A DNA stretch of 64,000 bases from Abyssibacter sp036156195 (lineage in GTDB: Bacteria; Pseudomonadota; Gammaproteobacteria; Nevskiales; OUC007). This document shows positions 32,801 through 41,131 of the stretch, piece by piece (position 1 is the stretch's first letter; every line of letters starts with the position of its first letter). The stretch spans positions 62,001-126,000 of the forward strand of contig JAYZUZ010000001.1 in the NCBI GenBank assembly GCA_036156195.1, written 5' to 3'. The translations under genes were made by a program, and so were the position numbers. The notes under the pieces were generated by a model, which worked only from the letters and a program-made list of their open reading frames with translations, made no database searches and was not told the DNA's origin.

Positions 32801-33366
32801 CCCGCCGTCGTGCCGAAGAACTAAGCGCGCGCCTCAACCAGCGCACAAAAGAACTGGAGGCCATGCGCAACGTCGCCTCTGGCACGCCGAACGTCATCGG
32901 TGGCGCACTCATCATTCCGCAGGGCCTGATCGAGCAGCGCAGCGGCTCCACCCAGTTCACCGCCGATGCTGCTGCCCGCGCCCGAGTTGAAGCCGTGGCC
33001 ATGCAGGCCGTCTTCGATGCCGAACACGCCCGTGGCCACCGCACCAAGGATGTCTCGGCCGAGAAGTGCGGTTGGGACATCACGGCCTTTGTTGACCAAG
33101 GCAATGCTGCCTTGCCGCTGGAACGCCACATCGAAGTCAAAGGCCGCGCCAAAGGCCAGAGCACGATCACCGTCACCCGCAACGAGATCAGCTACGGCCT
33201 GAACCAGAAGGACAAGTTCGTCCTGGCCATCGTCATCGTGGATGGCGAGAGCTACGAAGGCCCGTACTACGTGCGCAATCCCTTCACCCAGGAACCGGAC
33301 TGGGCCGAAGCCAGCAAGAACCTGGACCTGGCGGCGCTGCTGAGCCGTGCAGAAGGCCTGGCGTGA
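29851..33366 (+). CDS. SNF2-type helicase with C-terminal DUF3883-like domain
   Basis: About 1171 residues from the ATG at 29851. Superfamily 2 motifs: Walker A ADDPGAGKTIMAG (about 128-140), DEAH at about 230-233, LLMTATPHNG, and motif VI RFGRIHRIGQ; a long charged coiled insert sits between the two RecA-like lobes. The last 100 residues resemble DUF3883: GWDI (about 1074) and HIEVKGR (about 1094), then a segment TITVTRNEISYGL, which together look like a PD-(D/E)xK nuclease-type core. It is the first gene of a six-gene operon. I infer a translocase/nuclease that acts on invading DNA in concert with the methyltransferase downstream. Confidence 0.88.
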   Translation: MLKLEEITKDAQITGLMPGEVVRIVSSEEIGPDARTVYYKTPAGSLGEQTIFRTDEHKLSLATAGRAWAFDADPSGFKLGLEAYRISLAHLFDPMMAVHTSNVEPLPHQISAVYEAMLPRQPLRYVLADDPGAGKTIMAGLLVRELIMRADVKRILIVSPGSLTEQWQDELLEKFGLHFELFSREKQEQCHSRNYFSEQDRLIARLDQLARNEDYQELLKQTDWDLIVIDEAHKLSATYFGQKLNKTGRFRLGELLGSITRHFLLMTATPHNGKEEDFQLFMSLLDSDRFYGKFREGAHKVDVTDMMRRMVKEELLKFDGKPLFPERRAYTVNYQLSDMEVALYSKVTDYVREEMDRADNLDGKRKGTVGFALTQLQRRLASSPQAIYSSLMRRRKKLEARLEEKKLEARGDSIREELGEYVVKRKLDIPDNIDEASDELNAEEYEAYAEQVVDQATAAETIPELEAEIIILKGLEDDAAKVVQSGNDKKWEEFSKLLQDTPEMKTGDGRQRKIIVFTEHRDTLNYLMTRTRGLLGRDDAVGAIHGGVNRDDRRKVQEEFRNNPDLIVLIATDAAGEGVNLQNANLMVNYDLPWNPNRMEQRFGRIHRIGQREVCHLWNLVAAETREGQVFQRLLEKLDVERDALGGRVFNVLGEAFEEESLKNLLIEAIRYGERPEIKARMEQVIDNALDTSHLKDLMARNALVENHMSLEDLYAVREEMEKAEARKLQPFFIRAFFKEAFKSVGGELRDREGGRYEIRHVPADIIERDRVIGETRTPVLKKYERVCFEKDQIHVYNKPMADLVHPGHPLMAAVTDLVLNGHRNLLKQGAVLIDPNDDGLDPRVMFMIDHSVREVAGENPREVSRRLQFVELDQQGNTQHAGFAPHLDLQPIDDHQRGLVADVLKADWVNNNLETKALAHAVARLVPEHTQEVATRREKQAGKQLAAIRERLVKEIQFWSNRAITLDAQVKAGKQPRLQPENARRRAEELSARLNQRTKELEAMRNVASGTPNVIGGALIIPQGLIEQRSGSTQFTADAAARARVEAVAMQAVFDAEHARGHRTKDVSAEKCGWDITAFVDQGNAALPLERHIEVKGRAKGQSTITVTRNEISYGLNQKDKFVLAIVIVDGESYEGPYYVRNPFTQEPDWAEASKNLDLAALLSRAEGLA

Positions 33367-33404
33367 CCTCTGAATGCTGTTGCGCGTCAATTAAAGTGAC
33401 AATT

Positions 33405-33420
33405 TTGCAGAAAAATGCAA
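33405..33420. promoter_or_regulatory. Short inverted repeat upstream of the RloA-like gene
   Basis: TTGCA-GAAAAA-TGCAA lies in the 87-base AT-rich gap between the helicase and RloA-like genes, the only sizeable gap in the operon. It could be an operator or internal promoter element for the RloA-RloB pair. Confidence 0.3.
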
Positions 33421-33453
33421 TTATTGCCGCCCAAATGACCGAGGCGGGCAATC

Positions 33454-34725
33454 ATGCTCATTGAGTTCAGCGTTTCCAACTTCCGTTCTCTGGCGGATAA
33501 GCAAACGCTCAGTCTGGTTGCAGGCAGCGGCAAAGAACACCGCGAAACTCACGTTTTTGAACCCGATGCGCCGGGCATGCTGGCCTTGCTGCGTGCCGCC
33601 GTCATCTATGGCCCCAATGCCAGCGGCAAAAGCAATCTTTTGCTGGCGCTCAGTGCCATGCAACAGATTGTCGAAAACTCCGCAAGCGGCAACCAGGCTG
33701 ATGATGAAATTGACGTCGACCCATTTGCCTTCGCGACAGAACCCAATGGCGCGGCCACTGAATTCGAAGTGTTGTTCGTTGAAGGTGGTGTCCGCTACCA
33801 GTACGGCTTCAGCACAACGCGCACGCGTATCGAAAGCGAGTGGCTGTTCGCCTTCCCGGAGGGTCGTTCACAGCGCTGGTTTGAGAGAAACGTAAACCCG
33901 CCAGAGGGCGAGCAGGAATGGTATTTCGGGCCGAAATTCGCCGGCAACAAAAAAGTCTGGCAAGAATCAACGCGCCCGAATGCTCTGTTCCTGTCGACGG
34001 CCATCCAGTTGAATTCGGACAGCCTGAAGCCGGTCTTCCAGTGGTTCTCTCATCGCTTGAAGATGATCGAACCCTACGCCCGCATTTCACCGAGCTTCTC
34101 AACCCGGAAGTGCGAGGAAGATGCCGAGTGGAACAAGAAAATCATCGAGTTCCTGAACAAAGCCGATCTGGGCATTTCAGCGATTCAGGTTGAAGAGCGG
34201 AAGATGGCCGATGTGCCATTCCCGCCCGACATGCCGGAACCCGTACGCAAATACCTGAACAGCCAAGTGTCGGGACGAGTCCTGTCGGATGTAAAGCTCA
34301 GTCACCGCAGCGCGAATGGAGCCGAAGCCCGTTTCAGTCTTCACGAAGAGTCAGGCGGCACGCAAAAAGCATTCGCTTTGGCTGGCCCGTGGCTGGATGT
34401 TCTGGCCAACGGCTACGTTCTGGTAATCGACGAACTGGATACCAGCCTGCACCCGGCATTGTTGCGGCATCTGCTGGAGATGTTTCACGACCCACGCATC
34501 AACACCAAAGGCGCGCAACTGGTGTTTTCGACGCATGACGTGACCTCTCTAGACTTCGATCTGTTGCGTCGGGATCAGATCTGGTTTGTCGAAAAAGACC
34601 GTGAACTCCGCAGTCACCTGTACCCCCTGTCGGACTTCAGTCCTCGCAAGGGCGAGAACCTGGAGCGCGGCTACCTTCAAGGGCGTTACGGCGCACTGCC
34701 TTTCATCGGCGGGCCAGATCTCTGA
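33454..34725 (+). CDS. RloA-like AAA/ABC-type ATPase
   Basis: A 423-residue ATPase of the AAA15/AAA21 (SMC-like) type. It starts MLIEFSVSNFRSLADKQTLS, a signature of this family, with Walker A GPNASGKSN at about 53-61, a late Walker B LVIDELDTSLHP at about 323 and the switch His in STHD near 360. Such ATPases pair with RloB-type proteins in restriction-linked loci and in abortive systems such as AbiL. The stop lies one base before the RloB start, so the two form a unit. I infer that the pair senses infection and triggers a nuclease. Confidence 0.88.
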   Translation: MLIEFSVSNFRSLADKQTLSLVAGSGKEHRETHVFEPDAPGMLALLRAAVIYGPNASGKSNLLLALSAMQQIVENSASGNQADDEIDVDPFAFATEPNGAATEFEVLFVEGGVRYQYGFSTTRTRIESEWLFAFPEGRSQRWFERNVNPPEGEQEWYFGPKFAGNKKVWQESTRPNALFLSTAIQLNSDSLKPVFQWFSHRLKMIEPYARISPSFSTRKCEEDAEWNKKIIEFLNKADLGISAIQVEERKMADVPFPPDMPEPVRKYLNSQVSGRVLSDVKLSHRSANGAEARFSLHEESGGTQKAFALAGPWLDVLANGYVLVIDELDTSLHPALLRHLLEMFHDPRINTKGAQLVFSTHDVTSLDFDLLRRDQIWFVEKDRELRSHLYPLSDFSPRKGENLERGYLQGRYGALPFIGGPDL

Positions 34726-34726
34726 T

Positions 34727-35377
34727 ATGGCCCGTCGTCCACGCGAACAGCAATCCCTACGTAGACGTAAGCCCGCTCGGCAGGCTTACCCCTACGTGCT
34801 GATCGTGTGCGAAGGCAGCAGCACCGAACCCAATTACCTGTGGGATCTGGTGTCCGACCTTCAGCTCAGCAGCACCAATGTGCACATCACCGGGGAAGGT
34901 GGATCGGCCCCCATCTCGGTAGTCGATGATGCGATCAAACTGTTTGAAGCCGACCCCGAGTTTGATCGGGTGTATTGCGTATTCGACAAAGATCGCCACG
35001 CGAGCTACGACGCCGCACGAAACAAGCTACGTCAGCACACCCTGCGACGGCAGGTCGACGGCCGCCGGGCAGGAACGGCCCAATTCCAGGATGTGGTCTC
35101 CGTACCCTGCTTTGAATACTGGGTGCTGCTTCATTTCGAGTACACCACCGCACCCTTCGGCCGTTGCCGCGCTGTCATCGACCGCCTTAAGCGACACCCT
35201 GGCATGGCCGCGTATGAAAAAGGCGATGCCGGTCTGTACCAGCGGATCAAACCCGACATGGATCAGGCCATGGAACGCGCGGCACGAGCCAAAGCGGAGG
35301 CGGATGCAGCCGGCACCGATGATCCGCTCACGGAAATTCATGAACTGGTGCGCGACCTCCGTGCCCTGAAGAACTAG
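34727..35377 (+). CDS. RloB-family protein (TOPRIM-like)
   Basis: A 216-residue RloB-type protein with a basic N-terminus (MARRPREQQSLRRRKPARQA). Two motifs suggest a TOPRIM-like metal site: LIVCEGSSTEPNY with Glu29, and YCVFDKDRH with Asp87 and Asp89. The middle segment FQDVVSVPCFEYWVLLHFEY is typical of RloB. The start is the ATG at 34727, directly after the ATPase stop; an upstream extension lies inside the ATPase gene. Nuclease activity is inference from the motifs. Confidence 0.88.
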   Translation: MARRPREQQSLRRRKPARQAYPYVLIVCEGSSTEPNYLWDLVSDLQLSSTNVHITGEGGSAPISVVDDAIKLFEADPEFDRVYCVFDKDRHASYDAARNKLRQHTLRRQVDGRRAGTAQFQDVVSVPCFEYWVLLHFEYTTAPFGRCRAVIDRLKRHPGMAAYEKGDAGLYQRIKPDMDQAMERAARAKAEADAAGTDDPLTEIHELVRDLRALKN

Positions 35378-35386
35378 AACAACGAC

Positions 35387-38272
35387 ATGTCCATCAAATC
35401 CCCCAAAAAACTCATCGAAGTCGCCCTCCCGCTGGACGACATCAACGCCGCTGCGGCCCGCGAGAAATCCATCCGCCACGGCCACCCCAGCACACTGCAT
35501 CTGTGGTGGGCGCGGCGGCCGCTGGCGGCGGCGCGGGCGGTGTTGTTCGCGCAGATGGTCAACGACCCCGGTGGCGAGCGCGGTTACTTTGCCGGCAAGA
35601 CCAAGGCCCAGGCCGATGCCGAGCGCGAGAAGCTGTTCCAGATCATCCGCGACCTGGTGAAGTGGGAGAACACCAACAACGAGGAAGTGCTGGAACGCGC
35701 CCGCGCCGAGATCCGCAAGAGCTGGCGCGAGACCTGCGAGCTGAACAAGGGCAAGCCCGGCTTCGACCCGGACAAGCTGCCCGCCTTCCACGATCCCTTT
35801 GCCGGCGGCGGGGCCATCCCGCTGGAAGCGCAGCGCCTGGGGCTGGAAAGCTACGCCAGTGACCTGAACCCCGTGGCCGTGCTCATCAACAAGGCCATGA
35901 TCGAAATCCCGCCCAAGTTCACCGGCCGCAAGCCGGTGGGGCCGGTGCCGAATGGCGAAAAGCAGGGCAAGTTGCATGAGGACTGGTCCGGTGCGCGTGG
36001 GCTGGCCGAAGACGTGCGCCGCTACGGCCACTGGATGCGCGAGGAAGCCGAAAAGCGCATCGGCCACCTCTACCCCAAGGTGAAGGTGACGGCCGAGATG
36101 GCCGTGGACCGTCCGGACCTCAAGCCGTATGTGGGCGAGGAACTCACCGTCATTGCGTGGTTGTGGGCGCGGACCGTGAAAAGCCCTAACCCGGCCTTTG
36201 CCAATGTGGATGTGCCGCTGGCATCTAGTTTTGTGCTATCCGGCAAGAAGGGCAAAGAAACGTGGATAGATCCTATAGTCGAACGTAACGGATATCGTTT
36301 TGCTATTCGGGTGGGCACGCCGCCAGCCGACGTAAAAAATGGCACAAAGGCTGGCGGGCGCGGAGCAAATTTCAACTGCTTGGTATCCGGAGCACCGATA
36401 GGCGGAGACTACATAAAAGCAGAGGGAAAAGCCGGGCGCTTGGGTGAAAAGTTGATGGCGATCGTTGCCGAGGGCAAGCGTGGCCGTGTCTATCTAGCAC
36501 CCACAAAGGAGCAGGAAGCCCTTGCAAAAGAGGCCAAGCCTGACTGGACTCCGGAAGGTGATGTGCCGGCAAAGTTAACGGGAGGGACCTGCGTTCCGTA
36601 CGGTTTGAGACACTGGGGAGACCTATTTACTTCCCGTCAGCTTCTAGCGTTGGCTACGTTCTCTAACCTTGTAGGCGAGGCTCGTGAAAAAGTAGTTGCT
36701 GACGCAAGAGCTGCGGGCCTTTCTGCTGACGAGAAAGGCCTTGATGACGACGGTGTTGGAGCAAGGGCGTATGGAGATGCCGTCGCCGTTTACCTGGCAT
36801 TCGCAGTGGATAAAGTGGCCGACCGGAATTCAAGCATTGCGACTTGGGCCACTTCTAGAGAGCACGCTCGCAATACTTTCGGACGCCAGTCGATACCTAT
36901 GACGTGGGATTTTGCTGAGAGCAACCCGTTATCAGATTCCAGTGGAAACTATCTAGGGGGCATCAAATCCATTAGCGATGGCCTTGGTTCGTGCTGTCCG
37001 TTTACTGCCGGGAATTCAACGCAACAAGATGCAGCAACTCAGAATGTTTCCAAGGACAAGGTGGTGTCAACGGACCCACCTTACTACGACAACATCGCCT
37101 ACGCTGACTTATCGGATTTTTTTTATGTGTGGATGCGGCGTGGGCTTAGACATGTATACCCTGGCCTGCTCTCCACCATGGCTGTTCCCAAGTCTGAAGA
37201 GTTAGTTGCGACTGCCTATCGTCACGGGGGGAAGGAGGAGGCTGAATCATTCTTTATGAATGGCATGACTCGAGCTATCCACAATTTGGCAGTAGAGGCT
37301 CATCCGGCCTTTCCGGTCTCTATTTATTACGCATTTAAGCAGGCAGAAGCCAAGGGTGGAGATTCAGCAAGCACGGGGTGGGAGACATTCCTTGAAGCCG
37401 TAGTTCGAGCTGGTTTCACAATTACGGGTACTTGGCCTTCGCGCACTGAGCTATCTCGAAGACTTGTTGGACAAGACACTAATGCCCTTGCATCAAGCAT
37501 CGTCCTTGTGTGCCGCAAACGCGAATCCACCGCCGAGACCATCAGCCGCCGCGACTTCCAGCGCCAACTCCGCGAACAGATGCCAGAAGCCCTGGAAACC
37601 ATGATCGGTGGCGCTTCCGGTCAGTCTCCCATCGCCCCGGTGGACTTGGCCCAGGCCGCTATCGGCCCCGGCATGGCCATCTTCAGCCAATACGCGGCCG
37701 TGGTCGAAGCCGACGGCTCGCCGATGAGCGTCCACGACGCGCTGATTCTCATCAACCGCGAGATCACCGACTTCCTCACCCCCGACGCCGGCAACTTCGA
37801 CAACGACACACTGTTCTGCAATAGCTGGTTCGAAGGCTTCGGCTGGAGCGCCGGCCCCTTCGGCGATGCCAACACACTCGCCCAGGCAAAAGGCACCAGC
37901 GTCGGTGGCGTGAGCGATGCCGGCGTCGTCGAATCCGGCGGCGGCAAAGTCCGCCTGCTGCGCTGGGCCGAATACCCCGGCGACTGGGACCCCAAAACCG
38001 ACACCCGCACCCCCATCTGGGAAGCCGCCCACCACCTCATCCGCGCCCTCAACCAGCACGGCGAATCCGAAGCCGGCGCACTCCTCGCCCGCATGCCCGA
38101 AAAAGGCGAAGCCATCCGCCAGCTCGCCTACCACCTCTACACCCTCTGCGAGCGATCGAGGCGGGCCGACGATGCTCGCGCCTACAACGAACTCATCACC
38201 GCCTGGAACGGTATCGTGACGGCCTCGCATCAGGCCGGTCAGCGAGACGAACAGCTCGGAATGGAGGTTTGA
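35387..38272 (+). CDS. DUF1156-family DNA methyltransferase, 961 aa
   Basis: Large adenine-type DNA methyltransferase. The DUF1156 N-terminus is clear (HGHPSTLHLWWARRPLAAAR at about 32-51). The SAM-binding region is DPFAGGGAIPLEAQRLGLES then YASDLNPVAV, and the catalytic motif is DPPYYDN at about 562 followed by IAYADLSDFFYVWMRRGL. Coding bases 36210-37500 (residues about 275-705) are near 45-50% GC against 70% or more on both sides. This mosaic suggests replacement of the central part by recombination. The gene lies 9 bases after rloB and 5 before the DUF499 gene. Its role would be self-marking or modification of DNA. Confidence 0.88.
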   Translation: MSIKSPKKLIEVALPLDDINAAAAREKSIRHGHPSTLHLWWARRPLAAARAVLFAQMVNDPGGERGYFAGKTKAQADAEREKLFQIIRDLVKWENTNNEEVLERARAEIRKSWRETCELNKGKPGFDPDKLPAFHDPFAGGGAIPLEAQRLGLESYASDLNPVAVLINKAMIEIPPKFTGRKPVGPVPNGEKQGKLHEDWSGARGLAEDVRRYGHWMREEAEKRIGHLYPKVKVTAEMAVDRPDLKPYVGEELTVIAWLWARTVKSPNPAFANVDVPLASSFVLSGKKGKETWIDPIVERNGYRFAIRVGTPPADVKNGTKAGGRGANFNCLVSGAPIGGDYIKAEGKAGRLGEKLMAIVAEGKRGRVYLAPTKEQEALAKEAKPDWTPEGDVPAKLTGGTCVPYGLRHWGDLFTSRQLLALATFSNLVGEAREKVVADARAAGLSADEKGLDDDGVGARAYGDAVAVYLAFAVDKVADRNSSIATWATSREHARNTFGRQSIPMTWDFAESNPLSDSSGNYLGGIKSISDGLGSCCPFTAGNSTQQDAATQNVSKDKVVSTDPPYYDNIAYADLSDFFYVWMRRGLRHVYPGLLSTMAVPKSEELVATAYRHGGKEEAESFFMNGMTRAIHNLAVEAHPAFPVSIYYAFKQAEAKGGDSASTGWETFLEAVVRAGFTITGTWPSRTELSRRLVGQDTNALASSIVLVCRKRESTAETISRRDFQRQLREQMPEALETMIGGASGQSPIAPVDLAQAAIGPGMAIFSQYAAVVEADGSPMSVHDALILINREITDFLTPDAGNFDNDTLFCNSWFEGFGWSAGPFGDANTLAQAKGTSVGGVSDAGVVESGGGKVRLLRWAEYPGDWDPKTDTRTPIWEAAHHLIRALNQHGESEAGALLARMPEKGEAIRQLAYHLYTLCERSRRADDARAYNELITAWNGIVTASHQAGQRDEQLGMEV

Positions 38273-38277
38273 ATCCT

Positions 38278-41109
38278 GTGAGCATCAAGCCCTGGCGCGA
38301 AGTCGCCCAACCCCACAAAGACGTACTCGAAGGCACCTTCAAGCAATCCGAGTTCGCTGCGGACATCACACAGGTGCATTCCGGCACGGCCACGCCTGAA
38401 TATCAGGATGCAGAGAAGTTCTATGCCCGGACGTACATCACCGAGGGCATGCGCCTACTGCTGACTAGTGTTGCTGAACGCCTTTCAGGTCGCGGTGGCG
38501 ATCCGGTGATCCAGCTCCAGACGGCATTTGGTGGTGGCAAAACTCATACCTTGCTGGCGGTGTATCACCTAGCCAGCCGGACGTGCCCGACGGAAATGCT
38601 GGCCGGTGTTCCGCCGATTCTGGATCAGGCCGGCGTCGCATCGTTACCGCAGGCTAAAGTGGCCGTGCTGGACGGCATCAATCTCTCCGCTAGCCAGACT
38701 CGTTCGCATGCCGGCACGACGGTCAACACGTTATGGGGCGAGCTGGCCTACCAGCTCAAGGGTGCTGAGGGCTACGAACTCGTGGCCGATTCTGATCGCG
38801 AGCGCACCTCGCCTGGCAAGCAGGTGCTCGTCTCGCTGCTACAGGCGGCGGCTCCCTGCGTGATTTTGATGGACGAGCTGGTGGCCTACATCCGTCAGTT
38901 CGAGCTCGGCAAAACCTATACGGGCGGGACTTACGATTCCAACATCACATTCATTCAGGCGCTGACGGAGGCTTTGAAATCCGTCCCGAACGCTATGTTG
39001 CTCGCTTCATTGCCAGAGTCCGAGGTTGAAGTTGGTGGTGCGCTTGGTCAGCAAGCTTTGGCCGCTCTAGAGAAGTACTTCGGCCGTGTGGAATCGGTCT
39101 GGAAGCCGGTGGCCACTGAAGAGGCTTTCGAGATCGTTCGCCGGCGCTTGTTCGACAGTATCGGCAGCCCTGCTGACGTGCAGGCCACTGCGAAGGCCTT
39201 CTGCGAACTGTACCGCCAGAACTCCAACAAATTTCCGACTGATGCTCAGGAAGCCCGATACCAAGAGCGCATCCAGCAGTCGTACCCGATCCACCCTGAA
39301 GTGTTCGATCGCCTGTACGAAGACTGGTCGACGCTCGACAAGTTCCAGCGCACCCGTGGCGTGCTGCAATACATGGCGATCGTAATTCATCGGTTGTGGA
39401 ATGACGGCGACAAAGATCCGCTGATCCTGCCGGGATCGTTGCCGCTTGATGACGCGATTGTTCGCAACAAGAGCATCCACTACCTGCCAACCGGCTGGGA
39501 ACCCGTCATCGAGCGGGAGATAGACGGCCCGAAATCCGAAGCATCAGAAGTCGATGGTCGGGACACCCGCTTTGGCAGCGTACAGGCGGCACGCCGGGTT
39601 GCCCGTACCGTATTTCTCGGCAGCGCCCCGTCCAATGCGGCTCAGGCCGTTCGTGGCATTCGCGTCGAACGAATCTTGCTCGGCACCGCGCTGCCTGGTC
39701 AGTCTGTCGGCACGTACGAAGATGTCATTCGGCGTCTACGAGACAAGCTACATTATTTGTACGGCGAACAAGATAGCTATTGGTTTGATACTCGTCCGAA
39801 CTTGCGCCGTGAAATGGAAAGCCGCAAAGGCAATCTAAAAGACGCTGACGACGTGCAGCCGTTGGTCCGTGATCGTGTGGGGCGGGTTTTTGGACGCAAT
39901 CACTTCTTCGCCGGGATCCATGTGTTCACGGCGTCCGGTGATATTCCCGATGAATGGGGTTACGGACCGCGGTTAGTAGTGATGCCCCCCTCAGCGGGAT
40001 ACCACAAGCAGAGTGAGTCCCGGGCCATTGGGTTGGCCTCCGAGATTCTGGAGAAGCGCGGCGAGTCACCAAGGCTGAAACAGAATCGACTGATCTTCCT
40101 GCTGCCGGATGCCGATGCTGTCCCACGGCTGCGAGACGCCGCACGGACTTATCTCGCTTGGAAGTCGATTGTCGACGACGTGCAGAACCGTCGAATGGAC
40201 TTGGGCACCTACCAAGTCGACCAAGCGCGCCGCGCAATGGACACTGCTGACGACGGCTTGAAGCAGATGGTTCGCGAAACCTATCGGTGGCTCATGGCGC
40301 CGGGGCAGGAGATGCGGAAGGGGCGCATGACGACCCGCTGGGAAGTGGTGTCGGTGTCATCTGCCGCTCCGAACCTGATCGAGGCCATCCAAAACAAGCT
40401 GGTTGAGGAAGAGTGGGTGATTCAGAACTGGTCGCCGGTTCACCTCAAACGTGTGTTGGAACAGTGGTATCTGAAAGACGGCGTTGCCCATGTGTCGGCC
40501 CTGAAGGTCTGGCAAGACTCCTGTCAGTATCTGTATTTACCTCGACTCGTCAGCTCGGACGTGTTGAAGCAGACGATTACGGCCGGGGTCGAATCTAGGG
40601 ATTTCTTCGCGTATGCCAACGAAGTGTCGGAGGAACGTTATGGAGGCTTTGCCTTCGGACGCCCAGCGATTATCAGTCTCGACCCAGACAGTGTGCTGAT
40701 CGATGTGGCCGCCGCGCAACGGTATCAGTCTAGGCTCGATGAAGAGTTGGCGAAGCGCGAAGCCGACCGTCAGATTGAATCCGGTAGCACCAGCAGCAGG
40801 CCAGAGGTGGCTGACTCGCAACCGACATCCGCCAAAATCGGTGAGCCGTCCTCTGCACCATTGTCGGACGCGCCATCGTTGCCGAGACAGTTTTATGGCA
40901 CGACCAACCTTGATCCGGTGATGGCCGCGATGGATTTCTCCAAGGTTGTAGATGAAGTCGTACAGCACTTCAGTTCCCAGATGGGAGTCGAGGTCACAGT
41001 CAGTGTCGAGATCAACGCGAAGAGTCGCGAGGGATTCGATCAGTCGGTCCAGCGCACGATCAAGGAGAACTGCGGGGTGCTGAAGTTTTCTACTGCCGAG
41101 TTCGATTAA
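38278..41109 (+). CDS. DUF499-family ATPase, 943 aa
   Basis: A large P-loop ATPase of the DUF499 type. It starts VSIKPWREVAQPHKDVLEGT; the GTG at 38278 has GGAGG ten bases upstream, better than the TTG at 38269. Walker A is QTAFGGGKTHTL at about 80-91 and Walker B VILMDELVAYI at about 195. Later segments RARRVARTVFLGSAPS-like and YLAWKSIVDDVQNRRMDLG are typical of the family, and the C-terminus is low-complexity then a small alpha/beta region. DUF499 proteins recur beside DUF1156 methyltransferases and helicases in predicted defence islands. The exact biochemical role is unknown. Confidence 0.85.
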   Translation: MSIKPWREVAQPHKDVLEGTFKQSEFAADITQVHSGTATPEYQDAEKFYARTYITEGMRLLLTSVAERLSGRGGDPVIQLQTAFGGGKTHTLLAVYHLASRTCPTEMLAGVPPILDQAGVASLPQAKVAVLDGINLSASQTRSHAGTTVNTLWGELAYQLKGAEGYELVADSDRERTSPGKQVLVSLLQAAAPCVILMDELVAYIRQFELGKTYTGGTYDSNITFIQALTEALKSVPNAMLLASLPESEVEVGGALGQQALAALEKYFGRVESVWKPVATEEAFEIVRRRLFDSIGSPADVQATAKAFCELYRQNSNKFPTDAQEARYQERIQQSYPIHPEVFDRLYEDWSTLDKFQRTRGVLQYMAIVIHRLWNDGDKDPLILPGSLPLDDAIVRNKSIHYLPTGWEPVIEREIDGPKSEASEVDGRDTRFGSVQAARRVARTVFLGSAPSNAAQAVRGIRVERILLGTALPGQSVGTYEDVIRRLRDKLHYLYGEQDSYWFDTRPNLRREMESRKGNLKDADDVQPLVRDRVGRVFGRNHFFAGIHVFTASGDIPDEWGYGPRLVVMPPSAGYHKQSESRAIGLASEILEKRGESPRLKQNRLIFLLPDADAVPRLRDAARTYLAWKSIVDDVQNRRMDLGTYQVDQARRAMDTADDGLKQMVRETYRWLMAPGQEMRKGRMTTRWEVVSVSSAAPNLIEAIQNKLVEEEWVIQNWSPVHLKRVLEQWYLKDGVAHVSALKVWQDSCQYLYLPRLVSSDVLKQTITAGVESRDFFAYANEVSEERYGGFAFGRPAIISLDPDSVLIDVAAAQRYQSRLDEELAKREADRQIESGSTSSRPEVADSQPTSAKIGEPSSAPLSDAPSLPRQFYGTTNLDPVMAAMDFSKVVDEVVQHFSSQMGVEVTVSVEINAKSREGFDQSVQRTIKENCGVLKFSTAEFD

Positions 41110-41131
41110 GCGTAAAGCCTGTGCGTCCCCA

